Positions 40,533-49,063 of a stretch of DNA of 64,000 nt are shown here, piece by piece. Position 1 is the first letter of the stretch. Every line of letters begins with the position of its first letter. The stretch covers positions 930,001 through 994,000 of the forward strand of contig NZ_JAFIBU010000001.1 in the NCBI RefSeq assembly GCF_017833255.1, in the 5' to 3' direction. The notes under the pieces are model-generated. The model saw only the letters and a list, made by a program, of their open reading frames with translations, did no database searches and was not told where the DNA came from. Source of the stretch: Paenibacillus sp. PvR098. GTDB lineage: Bacteria > Bacillota > Bacilli > Paenibacillales > NBRC-103111. Made by a program: the position numbers and the translations under genes.

Positions 40533-41919
40533 TCAATCTGTTAGTTTTAATATTCTTTTTAAGTTAACTGTAAAAATCGCCATTGCTCCTTGTATTTCCA
40601 TGCCTGTTAGACCCGAGGATGAAGCTACATCATACCCGTGTCTGTGTTTTAATTCACTGTTTTTTGCTTCAATTTTATACCGTTCTTTGGATTTTACTTT
40701 GAAATACTCACTTTCTTGGAAGGTGGCTTGTTCGGTATGTTCATTGGATTTACTGCTCACCGAATAACTTTTGCTTTTAGCTCCTTCTTTATAGCACCCA
40801 TCCTTAAATGGACATCTTTTGCATTTTTCAATATCAAAGTAATAGGTATCTGTTTGGTTCACGCCCACGCCTTTCTTGCCTTGTCGAGCTTTCCGTCGGT
40901 TTCCTTGCGTAATCAAAGGGTTTAATTTAGCCACTAATTTAATTTCGTTTTCTTTGCTGTATGTGATGTTATCTTTTTCCGAATAAGCGGTGTCTCCAAT
41001 GACGTTTCCACCACTATGCCGGCTGCCTTACTCTTTTCAATTAACGTTTGTAGTTGCTTTCCATCATTCTTTTCACCAGTGGTAATCGTAGCGGCTGTAA
41101 TAATTCTTTCCTCAGTCATGGCAATGTGTGTCTTGTATCCAAAAAACGAGGTGTCCGCGCTCTTGTGGCCAACTGCGGCATCTTGGTCTGCTGAGATTTT
41201 CAAATGCTCACTATCATCAGCGACGGTTTCTTTCAGAAGGTTTAGTTGTTCTTTCACTTTTGGAAACGCGGAAATACTGCCTTCGTTTTCAATGGCGTGA
41301 ATAAGTTTTTGACAGTAGTCAATCTCATCTTCTGATACGTCTGTTGTGGTTTTTGACGGGAACTTGTTTTTCATGGATTCATCTATTCTGTAAACGGCTT
41401 TTCTCAGCTTTTTTTAAGCGGTCCAACAGAATTTCTTTAGGGGACTTTTGGTTGTAACGAGCTTTCGTATGGGTCGCATCGACGATAATAGCCTTGCTTT
41501 TAATGATTTCCTTTTCAATGGCGATTTCTACTGTTTTATTGACCAATAGATCTACAGGCTAAGGTCTTTTAACGCAACTTCCGAAATTTTGTTAAAGAAC
41601 TGGATTCAATCACAGCTTCTTCAGGCGCCATATGGAGAAAATACTTTAATGACATGTCATATTTTGATCGCTCTACCACATCAACATCAGACAGGTCATA
41701 GATTGATTTCAATAGTAAATACTTAAACATGCGAATAGGATTAATGGCATTTCGTCCGTTATCCAGGCAATAGTTATCCTTAAGCTCATCATAAACGAAG
41801 GAGAAATCAATGAGTTCGTTAATTTGACGCAACAAGTTATCCTTCGGGACGACTAGGTTATATATATCCATAAATGGACTTATGATCATTGCTTGTGGTT
41901 TTTGAATCATTAAACTCAC
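40533..41919 (-). pseudogene. IS1182-family transposase, broken by frameshifts
   Basis: Pieces in different frames together make one transposase. N-terminal part (41919 to 41569): MSLMIQKPQAMIISPFMDIYN and NPIRMFKYLLLKSIYDLSDVDV. Middle part (about 41560-41390): KSKAIIVDATHTKARYNQ. Then SADQDAAVGHKSADTSFFGYKTHIAM (in 41374-40934) and a C-terminal part with CKRCPFKDGCYKEG and SELKHRHGYDVA (40934-40533). At least four single-base indels are needed to restore it: two missing T around 41562-41549, one extra A near 41400 and a missing G near 41020. No functional transposase can be made from it. Confidence 0.85.
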
Positions 41920-42005
41920 CCACTATTTTTTATACCTCAATTATATAGGAAAACAGGTACGGTCTCCTCACTTAGTGAGGAACCATACCTGTTTTCTTAA
42001 AGAGG

Positions 42006-42023
42006 ACTTTTTCAGTGGCCTCC
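42006..42023 (-). repeat. IS right terminal inverted repeat
   Basis: The complement reads GGAGGCCACTGAAAAAGT, matching the left repeat. Confidence 0.8.
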
Positions 42024-42029
42024 TTAAAG
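42024..42029. repeat. Target-site duplication, right copy (TTAAAG)
   Basis: Identical to 40395-40400 on the other side of the IS. Confidence 0.75.
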
Positions 42030-42075
42030 GCAAGCTCCTTTTACTTTTGCTTTTCTAATGTTTTCAAAGCAGGAT

Positions 42076-42639
42076 TTAGTACGAGTCTAACAAATTCCGT
42101 TGTTCCTCGTCAGCGATACTTTGGACGTCCTCCGCGATAATGCTCAGATAGCGATACCCGTCTTCCTCTTGCCTTCTAAGTGCTCTTTGTTTGAAATATT
42201 TAGGGCTTGCCTCTCCCGCATCTTCATCATAGAAGAGGAGTATACCCTCCGATTTTCTGAGCAGCAGGTCATCTCTAGCCTTGAGCTGCCACACTCCGTC
42301 GTATGGCTGCTTACTTACCGTGCCGTAATAATTGACGCCTTTAAGAATGTCTCGGAAATAGTTCTGTTTATCCTCTTTCCACTTCTCCTCCGGTTTGAGA
42401 TACGCCGAAATAATGGAAAGCTTCAAGTGTGGATACCGCTTTTTTAATCCGATGACCACCTCGCATGCCCATAAATCCACTCCGTACTGACCGGGAGTAA
42501 GCACCCACTCCAATCCCTCTTCGACAAGAGGAGTGAGCTTGGCTTCAATTGCTTTCTTGATGTATACGATGCCTTTATGCTTCTGATCGAAAATGCTGAG
42601 CTCATGAGCACGGTAACCCGTGACGAGAAGGCTTTTCAT
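42076..42639 (-). CDS. YpsA-like SLOG-fold protein (DUF1273)
   Basis: 187 residues starting MKSLLVTGYRAHELSIF with GLEWVLTPGQYGVDLWACEVVI and the late LLLFYDEDAGEASPKYF, the pattern of DUF1273/YpsA, a nucleotide-binding SLOG fold linked in Firmicutes to cell division and stress. It begins six bases after larA-like and ends close to the IS. Its place in an operon with a permease and a racemase is unusual for YpsA, which normally stands near gpsB or recU. Confidence 0.85.
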   Translation of the reverse strand: MKSLLVTGYRAHELSIFDQKHKGIVYIKKAIEAKLTPLVEEGLEWVLTPGQYGVDLWACEVVIGLKKRYPHLKLSIISAYLKPEEKWKEDKQNYFRDILKGVNYYGTVSKQPYDGVWQLKARDDLLLRKSEGILLFYDEDAGEASPKYFKQRALRRQEEDGYRYLSIIAEDVQSIADEEQRNLLDSY

Positions 42640-42645
42640 GATGGG

Positions 42646-43908
42646 CTATTCCTCAACATAAGGAATCGTTAATGGACCTAGCGGCAGAACAGCCACCGTC
42701 ATGTTTTGCCCATACTTTTGTTTAAGCTCTTCGAGGGTTTGTTCAATACTTCCAGTTGGCTTGAACATCGCTTTTTGGATTTCTTCATCGGGCAGCGTGG
42801 AATACACATATACATCCGCCCACACTTGGATCACGGCTTGCTTCTGAACTTGCCACTGATCAAACATTTGGAAGCCGGTGTCATTAATCATGTCTAAAAT
42901 TTCTTGCGGCGTTTTACGCATTTGCAGGATGGCTGCATAATTTCCGTGGTTCGGCAATCCATCCCGGCATTCAGCGGCAGAGATAATCGTACCGCCCTCT
43001 TTCACGATTTTATGAGCTGCACTCATGCCCTTTACGGCTTGATACAGGTTTTGATCGAGTGGATACCCAGAATTCGATGTAATGACCACATCAAATCGCT
43101 CATTACAGCGGATCATCGCATGGTCTTTGGCAGAAGCGCATCCCTGGTCATGAGCCTCAAAAAGTTCTCCTGCAAATACATTCGTAATTTCTTTATCTCC
43201 GTTCAGCGTGACATTAAGCATGAAGTGAGGCTTGCATAAGCGGTTCACTTCTCTCGTCATGTCTTGCAGCGGATTATTATCCATGTTACCCCATGTCGCT
43301 AATGGATCTCCGATCATTCGGGCGTTGTGAAAGGTTTGGATTGTTTCGATCCCCGCAATGCCCGGCATGATCCCTTTCGGTCCACCCGAAAAACCGGCAA
43401 AGAAATGGGGCTCAATAAAACCTGTCACAATGCGAAAATCGGCTTGCACATAATCTTTATTCAAGTAAACATCACAGCCAAATTCACTTTTCCCCACATT
43501 CACTAACGTTTCTTTATCATGACAGTGATTATTTACAATTCGGATATGGTCTACTACCCACTCCCCTAGCATCTGCACAAACTCGTCTCTCGTTTGATCC
43601 CGATGAGTTCCTGTACCGTTAATAATCACAAAATTCTGGTGAGGGACATGTGATAATTCTTGAATTAACCACGGTACAAGTTTGTCATTAGGGGTAGGCC
43701 GGGTGATGTCGCTGATCACAATCGCTACCGTATCCGTTTCTTTAACCATCTCTCGAAGCGGTGGCGTTCCGATTGGAGATTTCAATGCATCCTTAACGGC
43801 ATTCTCTTCATCCTTCAACCCTTCTAGGTGCTGAGGCTCCACAATGACCGAGTGATCCGGCACCTCAATCGTTAAGCCTTCCGTTCCATACAAAAGAGTC
43901 GTCTTCAT
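42646..43908 (-). CDS. LarA-family nickel-dependent hydroxyacid racemase/epimerase
   Basis: 420 residues, the usual length of LarA. Conserved motifs: AIVISDITRPTP, NGTGTHRDQT with the first catalytic His (about 102), EPHFFAGFSGGPKGIMPG carrying the second His and the Lys that binds the pincer cofactor, and TFHNARM. LarA needs a nickel pincer nucleotide made by LarB, LarC and LarE; none is in this window. The family covers lactate, malate and aldonate substrates. The neighbouring KdgT-type permease suggests a sugar acid rather than lactate. It lies 117 bases after kdgT. Confidence 0.88.
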   Translation of the reverse strand: MKTTLLYGTEGLTIEVPDHSVIVEPQHLEGLKDEENAVKDALKSPIGTPPLREMVKETDTVAIVISDITRPTPNDKLVPWLIQELSHVPHQNFVIINGTGTHRDQTRDEFVQMLGEWVVDHIRIVNNHCHDKETLVNVGKSEFGCDVYLNKDYVQADFRIVTGFIEPHFFAGFSGGPKGIMPGIAGIETIQTFHNARMIGDPLATWGNMDNNPLQDMTREVNRLCKPHFMLNVTLNGDKEITNVFAGELFEAHDQGCASAKDHAMIRCNERFDVVITSNSGYPLDQNLYQAVKGMSAAHKIVKEGGTIISAAECRDGLPNHGNYAAILQMRKTPQEILDMINDTGFQMFDQWQVQKQAVIQVWADVYVYSTLPDEEIQKAMFKPTGSIEQTLEELKQKYGQNMTVAVLPLGPLTIPYVEE

Positions 43909-44025
43909 GTATTAACCTCGCTTTCAATCATGTTTCTTATTTCCATTGTAACAGGGAAAAATGGAATAAAGAACCCCCTTGGAGTGAACTGAGGTCAGCC
44001 TTAGGGGCCTTCGAAGATTTACTGT

Positions 44026-45105
44026 TTATACTTCATCAAGACGTCCATCGATTCCCTTGCTCTTCTGGTATTTATCCCAAAGAATGACGGCCAATGGACA
44101 CATTAAAGCCGTTGAAAGTGTTGCAATTGAAATTTGAGCCGTAGCAATCGGCACAAGGTCGGCATAGGCTTTGGCCATTTCAGCGCTCATTGCTCCCGTT
44201 GATGCGGATACAGCCGCGGCTGCGGCGATGGCCGCTGGAGTTCCAGCTGCATTGCCGGCGGTACTTGCTTCTGCCCAACCGGAGATGGTGCTTTTCTCAC
44301 GAGATAATTTCAACGCAAGAACCATGGCCGCCCCCGTTAACAGTGTCGTCATGATTCCTAGAAGCAATCCTGCTCCAACGACTTCCGGATTGAAGAAGCT
44401 AGATAAATTCATTCCTGCACCTAAGGCAAAAGCGAAAAACGGAACAGGCAAAGTTTCTCCCGGCTTCAAGAATTCACGAATATCCGGATCGAGGTTACCG
44501 AGAATCATCCCGATGGCAATAGGTAACAATACTGCGACGAAAGCAATGACCGGGAAGTTCGCCCCCATCAACCCCAGCGCCATCAAGGTGAAGAATGGAC
44601 CGTCGTTTAGGGATAGAACCGAAACCGCCCCGACATCCGAACGATTCCCGTATTGCCCGGTCAAAGCGACATACATTCCGCCGTTTCCGTTAGTCATGGC
44701 CCCAATAATAGCAACTGTAGAAAGCCCTAACAATCCGGACATGGGATCAAACATAGAACCTAATGCAAAACCGACAGCTACCCCCACCGCATACTTGACA
44801 AGAGTTAAAATAATTCCTTTCTTCAGGGACCTTCCACCCACACGGAGATTCATTTGACTTCCTGCGCAGAACAGGAATAAAGCAATTAGCGTTAACGCTC
44901 CTGTTTTAAATAAGGCTTCGGAGAAGCCTCCAATTCTCATAAACTCATAAAACCCTTCAGCGTTTGGCGCCACCCCCAACGCCTTGAGTCCATTCATAAT
45001 AAATGGGATGTGCATTTGATCAATGGTGTTCAGCAGGGCTCCGAACAATAACGGTACTACCATTAGACCGCCAGGAACCTTTTCGATCGTTTTTTTGATT
45101 TGCAT
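44026..45105 (-). CDS. kdgT: 2-keto-3-deoxygluconate permease KdgT
   Basis: 359 residues with about ten membrane segments. KKTIEKVPGGLMVVPLLFGALLNT at the start, AIIGAMTNGNGGMYVALTGQYG, GAVSVLSLNDGPFFTL and GWAEASTAGNAAGTPAAIAAA are the KdgT family signature. It imports 2-keto-3-deoxygluconate or a related sugar acid by proton symport. First gene of an operon with larA-like and ypsA-like genes; a cre site lies 60 bases upstream. No KdgK or KdgA gene is nearby, so the substrate may differ from that of the pectin pathway. Confidence 0.93.
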   Translation of the reverse strand: MQIKKTIEKVPGGLMVVPLLFGALLNTIDQMHIPFIMNGLKALGVAPNAEGFYEFMRIGGFSEALFKTGALTLIALFLFCAGSQMNLRVGGRSLKKGIILTLVKYAVGVAVGFALGSMFDPMSGLLGLSTVAIIGAMTNGNGGMYVALTGQYGNRSDVGAVSVLSLNDGPFFTLMALGLMGANFPVIAFVAVLLPIAIGMILGNLDPDIREFLKPGETLPVPFFAFALGAGMNLSSFFNPEVVGAGLLLGIMTTLLTGAAMVLALKLSREKSTISGWAEASTAGNAAGTPAAIAAAAAVSASTGAMSAEMAKAYADLVPIATAQISIATLSTALMCPLAVILWDKYQKSKGIDGRLDEV

Positions 45106-45165
45106 TTGAATACCTCCATTAGCTAGAATTGTTCAAAGCAAGAAAAAATCAATAAATGATCAACT

Positions 45166-45179
45166 TGAATACGCTTACA
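45166..45179 (-). promoter_or_regulatory. CcpA cre site of the kdgT operon
   Basis: On the minus strand TGTAAGCGTATTCA agrees with TGWAAGCGYTWNCA at 13 of 14 positions. It lies close to the kdgT promoter region and suggests repression by preferred carbon sources. Confidence 0.6.
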
Positions 45180-45236
45180 TAATCACACGTCTATTCTATC
45201 ATGGATATTAATTTAATTTCAAATAGTATCATAATC

Positions 45237-45264
45237 AAAAAGGACCGCTCAAAATGAGCCGTCC
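45237..45264 (-). terminator. Stem-loop with T-run upstream of kdgT
   Basis: GGAC-C-GCTCA pairs with TGAGC-C-GTCC and on the minus strand is followed by TTTTTGATT. It would stop read-through from the right into kdgT. Confidence 0.5.
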
Positions 45265-45304
45265 TCAGTATTCAATATCTCCTTTTACAATCTTCCTCGG
45301 TTAA

Positions 45305-45475
45305 TTCCTGGACCTTTTCCTATTTTCCACAGTGTTTGGCATTAAATTTGATTTACACGGGTTTCCTTTCGGAGGCGTTCGCGTAGAACCAACGGTAATC
45401 ATTAATGAACACGGCGCAGAACCCGTCAACGATTTGTTAGGTCTTCGCAAGCATTATGATGATAGACATAAATAA
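45305..45475 (+). pseudogene. 3' remnant of an unidentified gene
   Basis: After a TAA at 45302 the frame stays open to 45475 and its last 47 codons, from a GTG at 45332, read like true coding sequence: FDLHGFPFGGVRVEPTV then INEHGAEPVNDLLGLRK. No ribosome site or credible start is present, and the terminator at 45482-45527 follows, so this looks like the C-terminus of a gene whose body was deleted. I do not recognise the family. Confidence 0.5.
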
Positions 45476-45481
45476 TAAGAT

Positions 45482-45527
45482 AAAAGCAAAATCATCAGAC
45501 CTAATCTGATCTGATGATTTTGCTTTT
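45482..45527. terminator. Strong bidirectional terminator
   Basis: AAAAGCAAAATCATCAG (45482-45498) pairs perfectly with CTGATGATTTTGCTTTT (45511-45527), 17 bp, between the plus-strand remnant and the minus-strand superoxide dismutase gene. Confidence 0.85.
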
Positions 45528-45592
45528 CTTAATATGGTAACTGCCGCAGCCTTAAAATACAACCCGAGACGGACGTTCTTTGGAGACTGCCA

Positions 45593-46192
45593 TTATCGAA
45601 TTACGCCACAAGCGATGCGAGCACCTGCATTACCGGCGGGTTCAGTCACATTGTCGTCCGCCTTCTCATGAATGACGAGAGAGGTACCCCCGTCCTTCAG
45701 CAGCGAGTTAGGCTGATTCGACTCCAGTGTCAACTGCTTGGCAACATAGTCGAGTTTGACCTTGCCTTCTTGATCAACCTCTAGATTCGGAAGATCACCG
45801 GCATGTGAACCTTGCGGGTGTCCTACTCCATGCTTTTGGCCTAGCGGGTTGAAATGCCCTCCAGCCGATTGATAATCCGGCTGTTCACATTTGCCGTTCT
45901 CATGCACGTGAAAACCGTGCGGACCCGGCGTCAAATTCGACGATTCCACCTCAATGCGTACACCTTCGTCCACCTGTGTCAGCTTGGCTTGTCCGATGCG
46001 TTGGCCTTGGGTGCCCAGCAGCTCGACGAGGACCGATTCCTTATCTTGATGAGCCATGACTGGGGCGCTGCTGCCATTGACCTCTTGCTTTGGGTCCTTT
46101 TCTTGCTCAGCGCCGCTCCAGCCGAATTGACAACCAGACAGCAACAGCATTTGTGAGATTGCCGCAGCAGCAATGAACGATTTGAATCTCAT
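45593..46192 (-). CDS. Cu/Zn superoxide dismutase-family lipoprotein
   Basis: 199 residues. Lipoprotein signal MRFKSFIAAAAISQMLLLSGC, then the SodC fold: GFHVHENGKCEQPDYQSAGG, HFNPLGQKHG, GSHAGDLPNL and SLVIHEKADD, ending GNAGARIACGVI. The copper ligands (HVH, GGHFNP, VIHE) and the disulphide cysteines are all present, unlike B. subtilis YojM, which is thought to lack copper binding. It should dismutate superoxide at the outer face of the membrane. The start at 46192 follows GGGGGAG; the upstream frame to 46240 has no ribosome site. Confidence 0.92.
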   Translation of the reverse strand: MRFKSFIAAAAISQMLLLSGCQFGWSGAEQEKDPKQEVNGSSAPVMAHQDKESVLVELLGTQGQRIGQAKLTQVDEGVRIEVESSNLTPGPHGFHVHENGKCEQPDYQSAGGHFNPLGQKHGVGHPQGSHAGDLPNLEVDQEGKVKLDYVAKQLTLESNQPNSLLKDGGTSLVIHEKADDNVTEPAGNAGARIACGVIR

Positions 46193-46274
46193 AGCGACTC
46201 CCCCTAACGGTTTAAAGTATCTTTGACCATTATTAACCAATTTGGGGATCCGTAAACATCAAATATACGTCCTG

Positions 46275-46943
46275 CTATAAAAACGGATTGCGCCACTCCA
46301 TCAGCATTGCGAAATGATGGGACTCTTCATCCTCAAGATAGTTTTCTACCAGCTTAACCGGTGTACGGCCGCAGCGGAGCAGGAATGTCATCACTGGATC
46401 CTTCAGCTTACCCTCAAGCACATGGCGTACATATACTTCCGCCGGCATCGTATCCGCATGCTTGTGGTAGCCTGGAAGACGGCCGCCTCCAAGCAGCCGT
46501 TCCAGCTTAAGCTGCACAACAACCTCGTACATCGACATCATCAGCCATTTGCCGAGCCCCAGCTTCCGGTAAGCAGGCCTGGCGGAAATATCGACGATGT
46601 ACAGCGTGTTTCCGTTCGGGTCATGATTACGGATATAGCCGCCGTCCGTGATCTCTTCCCATGTATGATCCGCATGCGACGGATCGAAATTCACCCGCAG
46701 ACCGGTGATCGAAGCGGCCAGCTCCCCGTCGATTTCTACGCATAGCGCACCTTCCGGGAACAATCGAACGTGATTGTTCAACTGCTCTTCGTTCCACCAC
46801 AGCTCTGATGGAAAAGGCGGCGGGAAGCTTTCCCGTTGAATGCGGATCATCCCGTCATAATCATTCTCCGTATAGGATCGGATTGTTGCCTTAACAGAAC
46901 GGTCCTGGTCGAACACGTACAGCTCCTTACGGTAAAAAGCCAT
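46275..46943 (-). CDS. GNAT-family N-acetyltransferase
   Basis: 222 residues: VKATIRSYTENDYDGMIRIQRESFP at the start, LYIVDISARPAYRKLGLGKWLM with the acetyl-CoA loop (RKLGLGKW), and a C-terminal region typical of the acetyltransferase half of B. subtilis YhcX, which is a fusion of GNAT and carbon-nitrogen hydrolase. Here the two halves are separate genes in one operon, with the hydrolase gene ending 21 bases upstream. ATG at 46943 after GAGAGGAG. Confidence 0.85.
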   Translation of the reverse strand: MAFYRKELYVFDQDRSVKATIRSYTENDYDGMIRIQRESFPPPFPSELWWNEEQLNNHVRLFPEGALCVEIDGELAASITGLRVNFDPSHADHTWEEITDGGYIRNHDPNGNTLYIVDISARPAYRKLGLGKWLMMSMYEVVVQLKLERLLGGGRLPGYHKHADTMPAEVYVRHVLEGKLKDPVMTFLLRCGRTPVKLVENYLEDEESHHFAMLMEWRNPFL

Positions 46944-46964
46944 ATGCACCGCTCCTCTCTTGCC

Positions 46965-47825
46965 TTAACTCCAGTCCGTATACAAATCCGTACGGCGGTC
47001 TCTCCACGTGGTTACGGAACCTTTTTCACGAACCTGGTGCAGCAATGTTAAATCCAGATCGCCGGTAATGACCATGTCGCCGTTAATTTCGCCCGCCGTC
47101 ATGATGCCTCCCGGCGGAAAAGGAACGTCGTTAGGCGTAATAATCGCCGCCTGTCCGTAATTGCCTCGCATAAAGTCAACCGTCGGAAGCGATCCGACAG
47201 TTCCCGTTGTAACTACATATACTTGATTCTCGATTGTCCGCGCATGGCAAGTGTATCGTACCCGGTGAAACCCGTGCCGGTCATCCGTGCACGAAGGACA
47301 GAACAGCACGTCCGCCCCGCGGGCCCTGGCCATCCGGACAATCTCCGGAAACTCCATATCGTAACAGATCAGCATCGCGATCCGCCCTTTATCCGTATCG
47401 AAAACATGAAGCCCGTCTCCGGCCTCCATATTCCATTCTTTCACTTCGGTTGGGGTAATATGCAGCTTCCGCTGCTCCCCCACCCGTCCATCCGGGTAGA
47501 AAAGAAACGCCGTATTGTATAGGCGGCCTTGTTCCTCTATGATGTGCGTACCGCCGATGAGATGCATCCCCGTTTCGGAGGCTAAAGATTTGAACAAATC
47601 CATGTATTGTTCCGTGTATGCAGGAAGCTCTTCAATCGATAACGCCTTATTGCTTCCGTCTTTGCCGATGGACATCAGCTGTGTTGTAAACAACTCAGGA
47701 AACAGTACAAAATCCGATTCAAATTCCTCAGCCGTTTTGACATAATGCGTCACTTGAGCAGCAAATTCCTCAAAGCTTGTTATGGTATGTAAATGATATT
47801 GAACCGCAGATACTCTCAGTTTCAT
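46965..47825 (-). CDS. Carbon-nitrogen hydrolase (nitrilase superfamily)
   Basis: 286 residues with the Glu-Lys-Cys catalytic set of nitrilases: FPELFT (Glu), KLHITPTEVKEW (Lys) and CPSCTDDRHG (Cys), plus ICYDMEFPEIVRMARARGADV. It hydrolyses an amide or nitrile C-N bond; the substrate is unknown. It overlaps the methyltransferase gene by four bases (ATGA at 47822-47825) and precedes the GNAT gene, suggesting a three-enzyme operon acting on one small molecule. Confidence 0.9.
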   Translation of the reverse strand: MKLRVSAVQYHLHTITSFEEFAAQVTHYVKTAEEFESDFVLFPELFTTQLMSIGKDGSNKALSIEELPAYTEQYMDLFKSLASETGMHLIGGTHIIEEQGRLYNTAFLFYPDGRVGEQRKLHITPTEVKEWNMEAGDGLHVFDTDKGRIAMLICYDMEFPEIVRMARARGADVLFCPSCTDDRHGFHRVRYTCHARTIENQVYVVTTGTVGSLPTVDFMRGNYGQAAIITPNDVPFPPGGIMTAGEINGDMVITGDLDLTLLHQVREKGSVTTWRDRRTDLYTDWS

Positions 47826-48532
47826 GTTGTACTCCTTTCCATTATGTCGAGAATGGATCCGTCAGAACGTTCCTGTTTCTCTACCTTCTCTTCAAACATA
47901 TCCTGAATCGGGTCGAAAAACAAAATATGCGGCTTTTTCATACACCAAGTCGTCATAGATCGCTGTCCCTCTACCTGTACGGTTTTGATAGGATCTACAA
48001 ATACACCGTGCAGCTTCTCGGTCATGTAGTGCAGCGCTTCGGAGTCTACTAAATAGCGCTCGCTGCCGTCCGGAAGCTCAAAACGATTCCCCCCGAGAGG
48101 ACGCACCTGGTTCTCTATCCCGATATTGGAAGCAAGACGAGCGAAAAATAATCCGCCCGGTTTCAGCACGCGCCACATCTCTGAAGCCATACGCTGAAAG
48201 TGCCTCTCGTCTTCTGCAAAATGCAGAACAGCACAGGAGATGACGACATCGAAGGTATCGTTGGCGAAGCTGAGCTTCTCCACCGGCTCCACGCGAAACT
48301 GCTCCTCCTGAAGCCTGTTATTCAGCTCCGCGGCCAGCTTGCGAACCTTTTGGATCGCTTGCTCCGACCGGTCAACGGCGAACACGTCATAGTCCTCGCG
48401 CAGAAAATAGACCAGATTGCGTCCTTCCCCGCATCCCGCATCAAGAATACGCATGCCGGGGATGATCCGCCCTTTAAGCAGCTGGTCGAATAAGTTGATA
48501 TCAATATTTCCGAAATGCTCCTTCATGTTCAT
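47822..48532 (-). CDS. Class I SAM-dependent methyltransferase
   Basis: 236 residues with the Rossmann methyltransferase motifs: GMRILDAGCGEGRNLVYFL (motif I, about 29-47), DVFAVDRSEQAIQKVR, FDVVISCAVLHFAED and WRVLKPGGLFFARLA. The target is not evident. First gene of the operon with the nitrilase-type hydrolase and the GNAT enzyme; GTGAACATGAAGG-type region before the start. Confidence 0.9.
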   Translation of the reverse strand: MNMKEHFGNIDINLFDQLLKGRIIPGMRILDAGCGEGRNLVYFLREDYDVFAVDRSEQAIQKVRKLAAELNNRLQEEQFRVEPVEKLSFANDTFDVVISCAVLHFAEDERHFQRMASEMWRVLKPGGLFFARLASNIGIENQVRPLGGNRFELPDGSERYLVDSEALHYMTEKLHGVFVDPIKTVQVEGQRSMTTWCMKKPHILFFDPIQDMFEEKVEKQERSDGSILDIMERSTT

Positions 48533-48691
48533 ACGCCCGGCTTCACTCGCTTCCAGATGATAGCGTTTGTTAGATTATTATACCATTATCGGCCTTAGAA
48601 AACTATGACGTGTCCTTTTGAAGGCACAATGTCTCATTCTCGAGAGCTTCTGAAGATGTTTTTTAACTATGTCACAATCTGATAACTTCCT

Positions 48692-49063
48692 ATGATACAT
48701 TCTCCATGTAAGCAGCGAATCGGCGATTGGGGACCGGCGACACTCGGAGTATCCCTAGGAGGAAGCAGCCATGAACCGTTTGATTACGTTACCGGAGCGC
48801 TGGTTCGTCAGCAGCCCGAACGTATTCCTGCAGGGATGGAAAGCCTGCGCATAGAGCCTCATACCTATGCCGTATTTACGCACAAGGGGCCCATTTACGT
48901 ACTTGGTGTTACATACGCTGCCATTCATCATTGGCTGGATACGAACGGGAGCTTCTCAAGAGCTACGGCACCCGAACTTGAATCCTATGATCACCGATAC
49001 AGCGCTGAGAATCCTGAATCCAGTGAATTTGACATCTATATCCCTGTCCTAGTCCGATCCTAA
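48692..49063 (+). CDS. GyrI-like/effector-binding domain protein, N-terminally short
   Basis: 123 residues. FDYVTGALV, IPAGMESLRIEPHTYAVFTHKGP, TYAAIHHWLDTNG, APELESYDHRY and EFDIYIPVLVRS are the C-terminal two thirds of the AraC effector-binding (GyrI/BmrR-C) domain. The first strand and helix of the fold are missing, a TAA lies in frame 12 bases before the ATG, and no ribosome site is seen, so it may be a remnant. Such domains bind drugs or small ligands. The 3' end overlaps the end of the convergent WYL remnant. Confidence 0.6.
   Translation: MIHSPCKQRIGDWGPATLGVSLGGSSHEPFDYVTGALVRQQPERIPAGMESLRIEPHTYAVFTHKGPIYVLGVTYAAIHHWLDTNGSFSRATAPELESYDHRYSAENPESSEFDIYIPVLVRS

Larger units (their letters stand above)
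40401..42023 (-). mobile_element. IS1182-family insertion sequence, inactive
   Basis: 1623 bp bounded by inverted repeats GGAGGCCACTGAA-AA and a 6-bp duplication TTAAAG. The single transposase gene on the minus strand shows IS1182-type motifs but is interrupted by several indels. Strong hairpins lie just inside both ends (40451-40499 and about 41950-41996), which would insulate the transposase from outside transcription. It inserted in the terminator loop of the upstream glycosidase gene. Confidence 0.85.
40382..42042 (+). terminator. Terminator of the glycosidase gene, split by an IS
   Basis: Without the IS and one copy of the target repeat the flanks join to AAAAGGAGC-GG-CCTTAAAGG-CAA-GCTCCTTTT, a stem whose arms are AAAAGGAGC (40382-40390) and GCTCCTTTT (42034-42042). 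The insertion lies in the loop. The arms are now 1.6 kb apart, so the original terminator cannot form; hairpins inside the IS may replace it. Confidence 0.7.
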
